DNA of 64,000 nt from Pararhizobium qamdonense (GCF_029277445.1 NZ_CP119568.1:329501-393500), one strand, 5' to 3'; shown: positions 27,320-36,775, numbered from the stretch's first letter. Notes: generated by a model not told the origin, from the sequence alone. Numbers and translations are program-made.

Positions 27320-27769
27320 ATGGTCACCATGGTCGGAAACGAAGGCAACATCGAGAAGCTCGTCAAGGATCTGCTGTACCTCGAGCACGATGCCATCGCG
27401 GCATACGATTCCTGCATCGAACGGCTCGACGACAAGACCCTCAGCGCCAAGATCGCCGAGTTCAAGCAGGACCACCTGCAGCATGTCGTCGTCCTGAACG
27501 AGATGGCACGCGAGCTTGGCATCGACGCGCCGACGGAAGGCGACATGAAGCAGATCCTGACGACGGGCAAGATTGCCCTCGCCAATCTGATGGGCGATTC
27601 CGCGATCCTCAAGGCGATGAAGACGAACGAAGACGACACGGTTACCGCATACGAGCGCGCCTCCCGTCACGAGGATGCGATCCCGCAGTCGAAGGCGTTC
27701 TTCACGAAGGCGCACGAGGACGAGCTGCGTCACCGGGCATGGATGGAAACGACTGCGAAAACGCTGTGA
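27320..27769 (+). CDS. Ferritin-like protein (DUF2383 type)
   Basis: 149 residues forming a four-helix bundle. Carboxylate/His positions of a ferritin-like di-metal site are visible: EHDAIAAYDSCIERL in helix 1, FKQDHLQHVVVLNEMARELG in helix 2, and AHEDELRHRAWMETT in helix 4. A GGAGAAAC site precedes ATG 27320. With a consensus stress promoter upstream it is a strong general-stress candidate. The exact substrate (metal, peroxide) is unknown. Confidence 0.85.
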   Translation: MVTMVGNEGNIEKLVKDLLYLEHDAIAAYDSCIERLDDKTLSAKIAEFKQDHLQHVVVLNEMARELGIDAPTEGDMKQILTTGKIALANLMGDSAILKAMKTNEDDTVTAYERASRHEDAIPQSKAFFTKAHEDELRHRAWMETTAKTL

Positions 27770-27929
27770 CCTTAAACACGGTATCGTGGATCCTCATCTG
27801 AGGATCACCACCCAAATTGCCGACGGCCTGCAGTGATCATGACGGTCGCGCGTTTGCCGTCGCGGGTGATGAGGGCGCTCCCCATAACGGGTCGAGCGCC
27901 CTCAGTTTGTTTTCAAAAGCCGGGATCGA

Positions 27930-28526
27930 ATGTCAGCATCGCACCTCATCATCTTCCTCCACGGCATCGGCGCGTCGGGCCAGCAGCTCTGGCCTCTCGC
28001 TTCATCCTGGCGGGCTCATCGTCCCACATTCGCTTTCGCAACTCCGGATGCCCCGTACCGCAATGGATACGGCGGCCACCAATGGTTCAAGGTGGATGGT
28101 ATGCAACTCGATCCGGGTCGGATCCGCGAGGCGCGCGAGGCGTTCGACCAGACGGTCCATGACGTGCTCGCCCATGAAGGCTTCGAGGAGCGACTTGGAG
28201 ACGTGGCGTTCGTCGGCGTGTCGCAGGGGGCCATAGTCGCGCTGGATGGTGTCGCTTCCGGTCGCTGGGGCGTGGGTGCCCTGGTCGCCTTCTCCGGCCT
28301 CCTACCTCCGACACCAGTCTCACAGAAGAATAATCGTACCCCTGTGCTTCTTGTTCATGGTGCCGAGGACCGCACGATCCCGTCCGTAGCCTCAACTATC
28401 GCGGCCGGGCAGTTGCGAGGCGCCGGGTTTTCGGTCGAGCTCGATATCGAACCGCGCATCGGGCACACAATCTCGACCGCGGGAGCAGACAAGGCCTTCG
28501 ATTTCCTCCGTCGAAGACTGCAATAG
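27930..28526 (+). CDS. Alpha/beta hydrolase (phospholipase/carboxylesterase family)
   Basis: 198 residues, the usual size for PF02230-type esterases. Oxyanion motif FLHGIGASGQQ at about 9-19, nucleophile Ser in VGVSQGAIVAL, Asp in VHGAEDRTIP and His in EPRIGHTIS complete the catalytic triad. No signal peptide, so cytosolic. Physiological substrate unknown. Start ATG 27930. Confidence 0.9.
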   Translation: MSASHLIIFLHGIGASGQQLWPLASSWRAHRPTFAFATPDAPYRNGYGGHQWFKVDGMQLDPGRIREAREAFDQTVHDVLAHEGFEERLGDVAFVGVSQGAIVALDGVASGRWGVGALVAFSGLLPPTPVSQKNNRTPVLLVHGAEDRTIPSVASTIAAGQLRGAGFSVELDIEPRIGHTISTAGADKAFDFLRRRLQ

Positions 28527-28623
28527 CCTGCCCGCACCGGCAGGACCGTCCTTGGAAAAGTCCAGGAAATGTGCGAGATTGTGGCCAAGTTGAAACGGCT
28601 CTCGCCGGAGAGGACGCTTATCC

Positions 28624-30348
28624 ATGGATCAGCGGACCAGACCTTCCACACCGCTTGCAACACTGACGAAGGCGCTCGCGACCGTCAGCAGGGCGCGGAG
28701 CAGCGACGAGGTGATCGCGACCATCCGAGTGACCGCGCGATCGCTGATCGGCTGCGAAGGTATCGCCGTCATTCTCAAGGATGGCGACCTCTGTCACTAC
28801 GTCGAGGAAGATGCGATCGGCCCTCTTTGGAAGGGTCAGAAATTCCCGGCATCTGCGTGCGTCAGCGGGTGGGCGATGCTTAACAGGGAAACGGCTGTCG
28901 TTCCGGACATCTCTGCAGACGACCGGATCCCACACGAGCTGTACGCCGGGACATTCGTCCGGGCGCTAGCCATGGCGCCTGTAAACGTCGAGAATCCGGT
29001 TGCAGCGATTGGAGCCTACTGGTCGCAGCCTTACACTCCCGCAGAATGGGAAGTGGAAACGCTCGAAGCCTTGGCCGACGCGGCAGCGACCGCCCTGGCG
29101 AACGTCGACGCCATCGCTTCTCTCTCCGGCACCATCCCCGAACCCAAATCCACCCCGGCGGAAGATCCGCACCCGTCAGATTTCGCGTCAGATATAATCC
29201 GCGTAGCCGGAATAGCCTCCGTCCCTACGATCCTCGATGTCGTCCTGCGCATGACAGGGATGGGCTTCGCAGCGGTGGCTCGTGTGACCGACACGCGCTG
29301 GGTCGCCTGCCAGGTGCTCGATCCAGTCCGCTTCGGGCTGAAACCCGGCGACGAGTTGCCGCTGGAGAGCACGCTCTGCAACGAAATCCGAGGCCATCGT
29401 CAGACTATCGTGTTTGATGATGCTGCCGAGGATCCACAGTATCGTGATCACCACACTCCCCGGATTTATGGCCTCAGAAGCTATATCTCCGAGCCGATCA
29501 TCCTCGGCAACGGCTCATTCTGGGGAACGCTGTGCTCCATCGATCCAAATCCGGCCAAGGTCAAGACTCCCGAGGTTCTCGCTGCCTTCAAGCTTTTCGC
29601 CGAACTGATCGCACATCATCTCGACGCGGAAGCCCGCCTTCGAACAACCCAGGAAAGTCTTGCGCGCGAGAGAGAACTCGCCGAACTGCGCGAACAGTTT
29701 ATCGCCGTTCTCGGCCACGATCTGCGCAACCCCATAGCAGCTGTCGATGCCGGAACTAGCCGCCTCTTGAAGGAGGGTTGGACGGATAGAAGCCCCGTCG
29801 TTCTGAAGCTGATGAAATCCAGCATCTCGAGGATGGCCGGCCTCGTTGAAAACGTGATGGATCTCGCCCGCGCCAGAATGGGGGGCGGATTAGTCCTTGC
29901 AACCTCGGAAGGAGACCTTGCTGAAACCCTGGCCCATGTGGTCGAGGAGGTGAAGGTTGCGCATCCTGATCGGGTAATATCAGCAGGCTTCGACCTGCCG
30001 CCAACAGTTGTCGCTGATCATCTGCGCATTGCGCAGATGACGTCGAACCTTCTCTCGAACGCCGTCACTCACGGCGATCCGTTCGCACCGATCGAGGTCT
30101 CGGCTCATTCGAAGGTAGGCACGATCGAGATCTGCGTCACGAACGGCGGGCGTCCTATTCCTGTTGAGCAGATCGAGAAACTGTTCCTTCCATTCAAGCG
30201 CGGCGACGGCAAGGCTGGTGTGCAGGGTCTCGGGCTGGGACTCTACATCGCGTCGCAGATCGCCCAGGCGCACGGGGGGCGGATCGATGTATCTTCCGAC
30301 GAGCAAGAAACGTGCTTCACCTTCAGCATGCCATCGAAGGTTAGCTAA
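28624..30348 (+). CDS. GAF-GAF sensor histidine kinase
   Basis: 574 residues, soluble. GAF1 is at about 20-165 and GAF2 at about 190-340, then a coiled linker. The HisKA box has phospho-acceptor His365 in FIAVLGHDLRNPIAA. The HATPase_c domain shows N-box SNLLSNAVTHGDP and a G-box VQGLGLGLYIASQIAQAHGG. It lacks a receiver domain, and no response regulator is adjacent, so it is an orphan kinase. The GAF ligands cannot be inferred. Start ATG 28624, 97 bases after the esterase. Confidence 0.92.
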   Translation: MDQRTRPSTPLATLTKALATVSRARSSDEVIATIRVTARSLIGCEGIAVILKDGDLCHYVEEDAIGPLWKGQKFPASACVSGWAMLNRETAVVPDISADDRIPHELYAGTFVRALAMAPVNVENPVAAIGAYWSQPYTPAEWEVETLEALADAAATALANVDAIASLSGTIPEPKSTPAEDPHPSDFASDIIRVAGIASVPTILDVVLRMTGMGFAAVARVTDTRWVACQVLDPVRFGLKPGDELPLESTLCNEIRGHRQTIVFDDAAEDPQYRDHHTPRIYGLRSYISEPIILGNGSFWGTLCSIDPNPAKVKTPEVLAAFKLFAELIAHHLDAEARLRTTQESLARERELAELREQFIAVLGHDLRNPIAAVDAGTSRLLKEGWTDRSPVVLKLMKSSISRMAGLVENVMDLARARMGGGLVLATSEGDLAETLAHVVEEVKVAHPDRVISAGFDLPPTVVADHLRIAQMTSNLLSNAVTHGDPFAPIEVSAHSKVGTIEICVTNGGRPIPVEQIEKLFLPFKRGDGKAGVQGLGLGLYIASQIAQAHGGRIDVSSDEQETCFTFSMPSKVS

Positions 30349-30437
30349 AGAGTTTCACGTTCACCGGAGGAAGCAAATCCGCCTTCGCGCCCAGCCTCTA
30401 TACGGAATACGCGGACAAGGAACGCGGACCGGCAGAA

Positions 30438-30671
30438 CTAGGTGTCTCGCGTTTCCATCGCGAGGTCGTGCAGTTCCTGAGAAAATGCTGGATCATGCTC
30501 GGCGGAGTGGATCACGCTGAGAAAGGCAGCTCTAGCGATCTCCTTTTTAGTCGCCTCAGGGAAATGTTCCCTGACAGCGTCGATAAGCTCCTTTGGGCTC
30601 ATGCCAGGATTGGCCAGCTCCTTGATCGCCGCAGCGATCTTTTCGATCTCTCTGAGTTTCTTCTCGCGCAT
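30438..30671 (-). CDS. Small helical protein
   Basis: 77 residues from ATG 30671 with a GAGAGGG site; the frame opens at 30803 but the extra part is not protein-like. Helical and charged (MREKKLREIEKIAAAIKELA, then MSPKELIDAVREHFPEATKK), without membrane segments. No family recognised. Convergent with the GAF kinase gene. Confidence 0.65.
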   Translation of the reverse strand: MREKKLREIEKIAAAIKELANPGMSPKELIDAVREHFPEATKKEIARAAFLSVIHSAEHDPAFSQELHDLAMETRDT

Positions 30672-31066
30672 TTCAGCCCTCTCCCTCGACCGTGGAGTGG
30701 ACCATGCCACATTGCAATGTGGGTTATGTGACCGAGCTTCGGCGGCAGATGAGCAGGAGCGCGCGCACATTTCCCACAGCAATCGAGCGTCCGCTGGCCT
30801 CAAGATTTATGCAGTTCAGCGGTGCCTCTACAATCTCTCAAGTACTTTAGATCGAGCCCAAGCCCTTTCGAAACTGCCGCAGTGTGCTCAACAGGCCACG
30901 CAGCCCGCCGTGGCCAACGACATTGGCAGCATCTGACACCTGAACCACTGCCTACCTCTAAATCCTCTTCATTATCGTTACGAATTCCCGATGGCGAGTG
31001 CTCATCCTCGGTCCGTCCCGCTTTCTAGGTCGCACTTGTGGTGTTTCCGCAGCTCGCTGACCGAAA

Positions 31067-31246
31067 TTACGCCTGGGAATGTTCCTGTTCACGCTGGAGG
31101 CGCGCCATTCGCAACACCTCTGACTTGCGCTTATCAGCCGCGATCCGAGCATCTTCGCTTGCGGTTGCGAAGCTCTTTGCTGCTTCAAATTCGCCGCGGG
31201 GTGAAGCGCCACGACGGCGGCGCTTTTTGATTTCGCCCTCCGTCAT
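31067..31246 (-). CDS. Small basic/charged protein paired with a receiver (second copy)
   Basis: 59 residues, MTEGEIKKRRRRGASPRGEF then EAAKSFATASEDARIAADKR. It aligns along its length with the 60-residue protein at 15241-15423. Its ATG lies inside the TGA of the receiver gene (ATGA at 31243-31246), exactly as in the other copy. Its shortness makes it easy to miss. No family recognised. Confidence 0.75.
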   Translation of the reverse strand: MTEGEIKKRRRRGASPRGEFEAAKSFATASEDARIAADKRKSEVLRMARLQREQEHSQA

Positions 31247-31650
31247 GCCCGTTGCTCCATTTCACCCTGAATCGCGCGTTGCGCGATCACATCTGCCACG
31301 GTGTCGAGAAGGCGCGATGGCTCGAATGGTTTCGGCAACCACGTGGCATGCCTAAAGACGTCGGCCATGTCGTCACTGCGTGAGCCCGAACAGATCAAGA
31401 ATGGAATGTTTCTGCAGACAAGCGAGCGCGCAATCTGTTCGCTTGAGCCGTCCTTGAGGGCTATATCCAAAATGGCCGAAGCGGGTGTATTGTGTTCCAG
31501 CAATCGCAGTGCGTCGCCGTTCGATGTGTGGATCTCACAGATATGACCCGCATTCATCAAGGTCTGCTCGATATCAAGCGCGATCAGAGGCTCATCCTCG
31601 ACGATGAGGACGGTATTTGGTTTCCGAATAGAGAAATTGTTCAGAGTCAT
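31243..31650 (-). CDS. Single-domain response regulator (second copy)
   Basis: 135 residues, almost only a receiver domain: acidic pair in VLIVEDEPLIALDIEQTL, phospho-acceptor Asp62 in SAILDIALKDGSS, and Lys in ATWLPKPFEPSR. It is clearly related to the receiver at 14651-15244 (shared EDEPLIAxDIE, AxxAILDIxLKDG and WxxKP blocks) but lacks its 70-residue N-terminal extension. No output domain. Coupled by ATGA to the 59-residue protein. Confidence 0.88.
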   Translation of the reverse strand: MTLNNFSIRKPNTVLIVEDEPLIALDIEQTLMNAGHICEIHTSNGDALRLLEHNTPASAILDIALKDGSSEQIARSLVCRNIPFLICSGSRSDDMADVFRHATWLPKPFEPSRLLDTVADVIAQRAIQGEMEQRA

Positions 31651-31817
31651 GACGGTTCCCCCGTAGTTGGGCGAGAGCAGTCAACTCCCAAGCGGTCACA
31701 GCCGAGGTATGCTTCGTGAGACCGGTGGGTAAGCGTACGCCCATTGGGAGGCGCGTCAATAAAGTAATTTAAAGTAGACTTCCCTCAGATATAGCGCGAC
31801 TTATCGTTGGGCGCTAC

Positions 31818-32117
31818 TTAGCCAGCTTGGTCGAGGACGACTTTTGCCAGGATCGTACCAGCGCTATCGGTAATGTCGATCGACCGTACGTTGGGCTTTT
31901 CCCCGGGAGCGAGGGCTTCCGAGGCCATCTCGAACAGGCTGCTTTCAGCGTCGAGTTTCGCCGCTTCGAGGGTGTCAAAAGCGACTACCGAGCGTGTCCC
32001 AGGGAGTAGCTTAGACGATCGCGGCTCATCCCGAAGGGGCGGTTGAGTGTCGGGTCTCATGTTCGCTGGAGCATAGGGAAAGTACTGCGTGAATGGCTCT
32101 CTCCACTCGTCCGGCAC
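31818..32117 (-). pseudogene. DUF6894-like fragment
   Basis: The C-terminal half (DTLEAAKLDAESSLFEMASE and VRSIDITDSAGTILAKVVL) matches the DUF6894-like protein at 57163-57408 (LDDARASLFEMVAE; IDITDGNGNFLAKV). The N-terminal half lacks the usual Tyr-Phe-rich opening and no good start exists, so the gene is probably decayed at its 5' end. Confidence 0.5.
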
Positions 32118-32403
32118 AGGCCCGGCGTTCCCGCGTGAATACGGTCTTCAACGAGATCCGGAATATTAGCGATCCCGCATTTTTCACGGCAGCCGTGATT
32201 TGGGAGATCGAAGGGTTGAAGCTGAACTTCCCTCGACCCTGACATGCAGCTTGCCTCCGTGCTTCTCAAATTCCCAAGCATAGAACCCGCCCGACGTGGC
32301 TTGCCGCGTTTTGATACTGACATGGTTGAGGCGCGGCCCTCGGTTCCATAGGTCCTCGCGGAGCGGGGCGCGGTCAGTTTGTGCACTTAGTCGAGGAGGC
32401 TAG

Positions 32404-32428
32404 GGAACTTGCATCCCATGCGAGGGTT
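32404..32428 (+). promoter_or_regulatory. EcfG-type stress promoter (GGAAC-N16-GGTT)
   Basis: GGAAC at 32404-32408 and GGTT at 32425-32428, 29 bases upstream of the DUF982 start, heading a three-gene operon. Confidence 0.65.
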
Positions 32429-32457
32429 TGTCGGTACGATTTTAACAGAGGTAATTT

Positions 32458-32718
32458 ATGGACAGGGTCATCGACGTCAATTTCAAGGTAAAGTGGCAAT
32501 CGCCCGTCTTCGTCCGGATTGGGAACGGAATGCGGGAACGGATCGGCGGGCCGGACGCGGCATTGGCAGCACTTCTCCATCGCTGGCCATCCAGCAGCCG
32601 GTCGGAATATGCCTTGGCCAAGCGCCGCTGCGTCGATGCGGTCGCAAGGCATGGCAACCCCGAGCTTGCCCGCAGCGCGTTTGTCGAAGCCGCGGTCTCG
32701 GCCAAGGTACTCGCATGA
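32458..32718 (+). CDS. DUF982 protein
   Basis: 86 residues. Typical DUF982 pattern: VKWQSPVFVRIGNGMRERIG, then ALAALLHRWPSSSRSEYALA and KRRCVDAVARHG. Function unknown, common in rhizobia. GAGGTAATTT precedes ATG 32458. Its stop overlaps the DUF2243 start (ATGA). Confidence 0.85.
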   Translation: MDRVIDVNFKVKWQSPVFVRIGNGMRERIGGPDAALAALLHRWPSSSRSEYALAKRRCVDAVARHGNPELARSAFVEAAVSAKVLA

Positions 32719-33194
32719 CAGGATTGGAGCGCCCCACTCGAAGCTTCCCGCTGTCCGCCGGGCTGCTCTTAGGCTTGAGCCTTGGAGGCTTTTTCGACGG
32801 CATCGTTCTCCATCAGCTTCTGCAATGGCATCATATGCTGAGCTCCTGGTACCCGATCACGTCGATTGAGAACCTTGAACTCAACACCTTCTGGGACGGT
32901 ATCTTCCACTCTGGTACCTACGTCTTTGTCCTTGTCGGCCTCTTTATCCTGTGGCGGTCCGGTCGCCGTAGCCATTTTCGCTGGTCGGCAGGCGACCTTA
33001 TCGCGACGATGCTCATCGGCTTCGGTGTGTTCAACCTCGTCGAAGGCGTCATCGACCATCAGGTGCTAGGCTTACACCACGTCAATGAAACCGTCCCTCG
33101 CGGGGAGTGGCTCTACTGGGACCTCGGTTTTCTAGCATGGGGCGGCGTGATGCTCGTCATCGGCAAATTGTTGATGAGGAAACGCAATGGCTGA
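32715..33194 (+). CDS. DUF2243 four-helix membrane protein
   Basis: 159 residues with four transmembrane helices. Family marks: GGFFDGIVLHQLLQWHHMLS with conserved His, and FNLVEGVIDHQVLGLHHVNE with further His, which suggest haem or metal ligation in the membrane. Start ATG 32715 overlaps the DUF982 stop; the frame is open further upstream, but that is an artefact. Its stop overlaps the next small gene. Function of the family is not known to me. Confidence 0.87.
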   Translation: MTGLERPTRSFPLSAGLLLGLSLGGFFDGIVLHQLLQWHHMLSSWYPITSIENLELNTFWDGIFHSGTYVFVLVGLFILWRSGRRSHFRWSAGDLIATMLIGFGVFNLVEGVIDHQVLGLHHVNETVPRGEWLYWDLGFLAWGGVMLVIGKLLMRKRNG

Positions 33195-33348
33195 GATGTT
33201 ACGTGAAGCCAGCACAGCGATGATTTGGGCAGCTTTTGCGTTGGGCCTCGTCTTCGCGACGCGACCGGTGTGGTCGTTCCTTTTCTTGGGGGCAAACTTT
33301 ACGTTTGAAGACTTGCTCTCGCTGCGTTGCTTTGGCCTCCCCACATGA
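33187..33348 (+). CDS. Small membrane protein ending the DUF982-DUF2243 operon
   Basis: 53 residues: MAEMLREASTAMIWAAFALG then LVFATRPVWSFLFLGANF. One hydrophobic helix and a short amphipathic tail. ATG 33187 lies inside the DUF2243 gene with an 8-base overlap, and a GAGGA site (33175-33180 region) sits in the upstream coding sequence. Translational coupling supports it as real. Confidence 0.6.
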   Translation: MAEMLREASTAMIWAAFALGLVFATRPVWSFLFLGANFTFEDLLSLRCFGLPT

Positions 33349-33400
33349 CGCATCGGTTAGATAGACGGCAGCATCCGAGAAACAACCGACGGAGCCGAAG

Positions 33401-34736
33401 ATGACTCTGAGTAACGACCGACCTGGCCTTGGCGTCGATACCGTGCGTTTCGCCATGTCGTCATTATTGGCGGTGGTTTCGGCGGTCTGGCGTGTGCCAT
33501 GGAACTAGGGAACGCACCGGATACCGGCGTCACGGTCGTTGACCGCCGCAATCACAACCTCTTTCAGCCGCTGCTTTATCAAGTGGCGACCGCGGCCCTT
33601 TCGCCGGCAGATATTGCCGAACCGATCCGCAAAACGCTTGCCCGTTTCAAGAACATCCACATGATCATGGCAGAAGTGGTCGGCATAGATCCGCCGGCGC
33701 GCACGGTGTCGCTGTCTGATGGCAGTCCGATTTCCTACGATCAGCTCGTCATCGCCACCGGTTCCAACTACAACTATTTCGGACACGAGGAATGGCGAAA
33801 GTTTGCACCCGGCCTGAAGAGCATTCACGAGGCGCGGCAGATCCGTCATCGCCTGATTCTGGCATTCGAAAGAGCGGAGTGGGCGAAGAGCGAAGCCGAC
33901 AAACAGGCGTTGCTCACCAGCATCGTCATCGGCGGTGGACCGACGGGCGTCGAAATGGCCGGCGATCTCCGAACTCGGCCGCTTTATGATCAGCCGCGAC
34001 TTTCGAAACCTGCAGCCCGACAATCTTAGGGTGATCCTCGTGGAGGCGGGACCACCGCATACTCGCCGCCTTTCCTGACCATCTTTCCGCGTACGCGAAA
34101 TCCTACCTCGAAAATATCGGCGTCGAAGTGCGCACAGGCAAGCGGGTGATCGACATTCGCGCCGACGGAGCCCATATCGAAGGCGCGTTCGTCCCGGCCG
34201 GATTGATCATGTGGGGCGCGGGCGTCAAGGCCTCCCCCGCCCATTCATGGCTGGGGATACCGGGCGTCGCCGGTGGGCGAATACCGGTCGACGATTGTCT
34301 CCGTGTCATCGGGTTTGACGGCATCTACGCCATCGGCGACACATCTGCGCTGGCCGGGTCGGATGGAAAGGTTCTGCCCGGTCTAGCACAAGTCGCTAAG
34401 CAACAAGGAACATACCTTGGAAAAACCCTGCGAACGGGTAGAGCCGTGGCAGGCTTCCAATTCAAGAACCGCGGCAATACGGCGGTGATCGGGCGGAACG
34501 CCGCCGTCTTCGACTTTGGAAAATGGACGTTGAAAGGGCGGGTAGCCTGGCTGCTTTGGGCACTCGTTCACGTCTATCTCCTCATCAATTTCGAGAAGCG
34601 CCTTCTCGTTGCCATTCAATGGGCCGGGCGGTACCTCACTCGGCAACGCGGCGCGCGCATTATCGACGAAACGGCCGAGCGTCCCGAGCATAAAGATCAA
34701 CCAATCGCCACCGACAGCGCCGCCGTTCGACGGTAG
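33401..34736 (+). pseudogene. ndh: Type II NADH dehydrogenase (Ndh), frameshifted
   Basis: A flavoprotein that would transfer electrons from NADH to quinone. The FAD-binding HVVIIGGGFGGLACAMELG, the active-region FQPLLYQVATAALSPADIAE, the NADH-binding IVIGGGPTGVEMAG, and the C-terminal YAIGDTSALAG and LINFEKRLLVAIQWAGRYL membrane-associated tail are all recognisable. ATG 33401 with a GGAG site is in another frame from the FAD motif (indel between about 33410 and 33450). Further shifts lie near 33963 (after EMAG) and 34054. With three corrections a full-length protein appears. Possible sequence errors. Confidence 0.85.
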
Positions 34737-35005
34737 GCTGTGGATATCGGTGACGCTCGATCCACGCTTTAAGGCCGGACATAAGATCCGATTTCGCCGT
34801 CGATGCCCGGGCAGTGGCATCAGGAGGGAGCTTGCATTTGCGTCGCCAATCGCAGCGCACAAGCGTGCGGGGCCTGTATGCCGCCGGAGACGTGATCAGA
34901 TCAGCCATGCGATGGGACAGGCTGGGGTCGCGGCAACAACGGTCTTAACCGCCTGAACGAACGATCGGCATTGGTCCGACAAGTTGAAGGGTGGATCCAA
35001 ATAGA

Positions 35006-35140
35006 TCAGTTGCTGAGAGACAGCGCATGGATGAGAACCAAAACCGGGAAGCCGGCGACGGTCACCGCTGCTCCCCAGGCAGCGAGGATTTTCAAGACGT
35101 GTGCCCTTCGGGCCTTTGCCGGATCCCACTCGTAAACCAT
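35006..35140 (-). CDS. Small membrane protein
   Basis: 44 residues from ATG 35140: MVYEWDPAKARRAHVLKILA then WGAAVTVAGFPVLVLIHAL. A basic N-terminus and one membrane helix. A GAGAG element lies upstream. The frame stays open far upstream, but only this part looks like a protein. No family recognised. Confidence 0.5.
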   Translation of the reverse strand: MVYEWDPAKARRAHVLKILAAWGAAVTVAGFPVLVLIHALSLSN

Positions 35141-35232
35141 GTGACGCTCTCTCACTCTTTCGCGATAGGAACATTGCCAAGCACGTTCGTCGAGTGCGCA
35201 GCCGCAACAGTCTGAATACGGTTTGCAAGAAG

Positions 35233-35257
35233 GGAACCGTGCGCAGTCCCGGAAGTT
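35233..35257 (+). promoter_or_regulatory. EcfG-type stress promoter (GGAAC-N16-AGTT)
   Basis: GGAAC at 35233-35237 and AGTT at 35254-35257, 79 bases upstream of the CBS gene. The leader is longer than at the other sites, so assignment is less certain. Confidence 0.45.
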
Positions 35258-35336
35258 ATCGGTTGTCGCTGAGGATGAGGCTGCGGCCAAAAGCTGCCAC
35301 GCAAACCGGTCAAACAAAGTCCATGGGAGAGTACGT

Positions 35337-35750
35337 GTGAAGGTCAGAGAATTCATGACGGTCCAGGTGATATCAGCCAAGCCGACCGATTCAGTCGAAG
35401 ACGTGGCTCGAATGATGTCCGAGATCGACAGCGGCGCCATCCCAGTGATCGAAGATCATGTCGTCGTCGGGATGATTACCGATCGGGACATTGTCATACG
35501 AGTCGTCGCCGAGCGCAAGGATGGCTTGACGCCGGCTTCCGACGTCATGACCGAAGGGGTCGAAAGCTGCCTGGAAGACGACGACATTGCCGAGGCCGCA
35601 AGACGGATGGCCGAGCTTCAGATGCGCCGGCTCGTCGTTTTCAGCGGCGAAGGGAAGCTTTCCGGCATCATCTCGCTTGGGGACATAGCGATCGAGCATC
35701 AGGGCGATCTCGCGACTGAAGCGCTCGAGGAAATCTCACAGGACGCATGA
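35337..35750 (+). CDS. Two-CBS-domain protein
   Basis: 137 residues from GTG 35337 (GGGAGAG site). Two CBS motifs: MTVQVISAKPTDSVEDVARM with VVVGMITDRDIVIRVVAE, and DVMTEGVESCLEDDDIAEAA with SGIISLGDIAIEH. Stand-alone CBS pairs bind adenine nucleotides and are frequent in stress regulons. The target is unknown. The frame is open from 35223 but that part is not family-like. Confidence 0.88.
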   Translation: MKVREFMTVQVISAKPTDSVEDVARMMSEIDSGAIPVIEDHVVVGMITDRDIVIRVVAERKDGLTPASDVMTEGVESCLEDDDIAEAARRMAELQMRRLVVFSGEGKLSGIISLGDIAIEHQGDLATEALEEISQDA

Positions 35751-35813
35751 TGCGATTGCTCGTGCGCGCGCTGACACATTCTATCCGCTCATCGTGGTGG
35801 GGGGGCGGTTAGA

Positions 35814-36701
35814 ATGGCCGAGCGCACCGCCGAAGACGTCGTGGCGCGGCGGGCTAGGCGCGCCGAGCGTCGCCAGAAGCAACGCGATGCGAATATCGAT
35901 CGCGCCGCCAAAATGCACCAGTCTCGGCTTGCCAAATCCAAGTCGGCTGCTGATCCAGCAAAGGATCAGGTGGCCGGTGGCGTCCACATCGGGTGCTGCG
36001 GCTGGTATTATTGGCATTGGAAAGGCAAATTCTATCCGGCCGATGCTCCATCGGGCCAGTATTTTGCAATCTACCAGGACCACTTCAGGACGGTCGAACT
36101 CAATGCGCCATTTTATTCCTGGCCGACGATCGGAGCTGTGAAAAACTGGATCCGCCAGGCCGGGCCTGGTTTCGTCTACACCATAAAGGTCTGCGAGCTC
36201 ATCACGCATATCAAGCGGTTTGACGACACGAGGATTCTGGTTGAGGATTTTGGGTATATCGCTGATCTTCTCGGCCCGCAAATGGGTTGCTTCCTGTTTC
36301 AGCTGCCACCCAGCGTGCGCTATACCCCGGCCATGCTGCATTCGATCCTGTCGCAGCTTGACCCTTGTCGAAGGAACGTCGTTGAGTTCCGGCACAAGAG
36401 TTGGTGGAACGAGGATGTCTTCGAGGCCTTCAAGTCCGCAGGGGCGATTTTCTGTTCGTGCAGTGGTCCGCGGTTGCCCGACGAACTGGTTCGGACCGCC
36501 GATGACATCTACGTCCGGTTCCATGGGACGACGCAGTGGTATCGGCATGACTATACGGACGACGAGCTCATTGTATGGGTGGACCGCATCAAGCGAAGTG
36601 GCGCCAAGACCGTGTGGGCCTATTTCAACAACGATCGCGATGGCCATTCAATCAAAAACGCCAGGCGTCTCATAGAACTTCTTGAGCTTCCCAAGGGCTG
36701 A
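35814..36701 (+). CDS. DUF72 (YecE-like) protein, copy 1
   Basis: 295 residues. A basic N-terminal tail (RRARRAERRQKQRDANIDRA) precedes the TIM-barrel-like DUF72 domain starting VHIGCCGWYYWHWKGKFYP, with TVELNAPFYSWP, GFVYTIKVCELITHIKRF, FLFQLPPSVRYT, VVEFRHKSWW and YFNNDRDGHSIKNA. The biochemical function of DUF72 is unknown. A close paralogue lies at 55904-56785 with the same basic tail, which suggests nucleic-acid or membrane contact. Start ATG 35814. Confidence 0.9.
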   Translation: MAERTAEDVVARRARRAERRQKQRDANIDRAAKMHQSRLAKSKSAADPAKDQVAGGVHIGCCGWYYWHWKGKFYPADAPSGQYFAIYQDHFRTVELNAPFYSWPTIGAVKNWIRQAGPGFVYTIKVCELITHIKRFDDTRILVEDFGYIADLLGPQMGCFLFQLPPSVRYTPAMLHSILSQLDPCRRNVVEFRHKSWWNEDVFEAFKSAGAIFCSCSGPRLPDELVRTADDIYVRFHGTTQWYRHDYTDDELIVWVDRIKRSGAKTVWAYFNNDRDGHSIKNARRLIELLELPKG

Positions 36702-36724
36702 CTGACCCGCGGGATTGCCAGCGT

Positions 36725-36749
36725 GGAACTTCCAAACTGGTGGGAAGTT
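36725..36749 (+). promoter_or_regulatory. EcfG-type stress promoter (GGAAC-N16-AGTT)
   Basis: GGAAC at 36725-36729 and AGTT at 36746-36749, 26 bases upstream of the DUF3606 start. It heads the DUF3606, small membrane protein, DNA ligase gene set. Confidence 0.6.
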
Positions 36750-36775
36750 CACTCGTTCAAATAGGAGAAGTAGAA

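Noticed and set aside
35161..35195. Additional GGAAC followed by CGTT
   Set aside because: The spacer is only 11 bases, outside the EcfG range.
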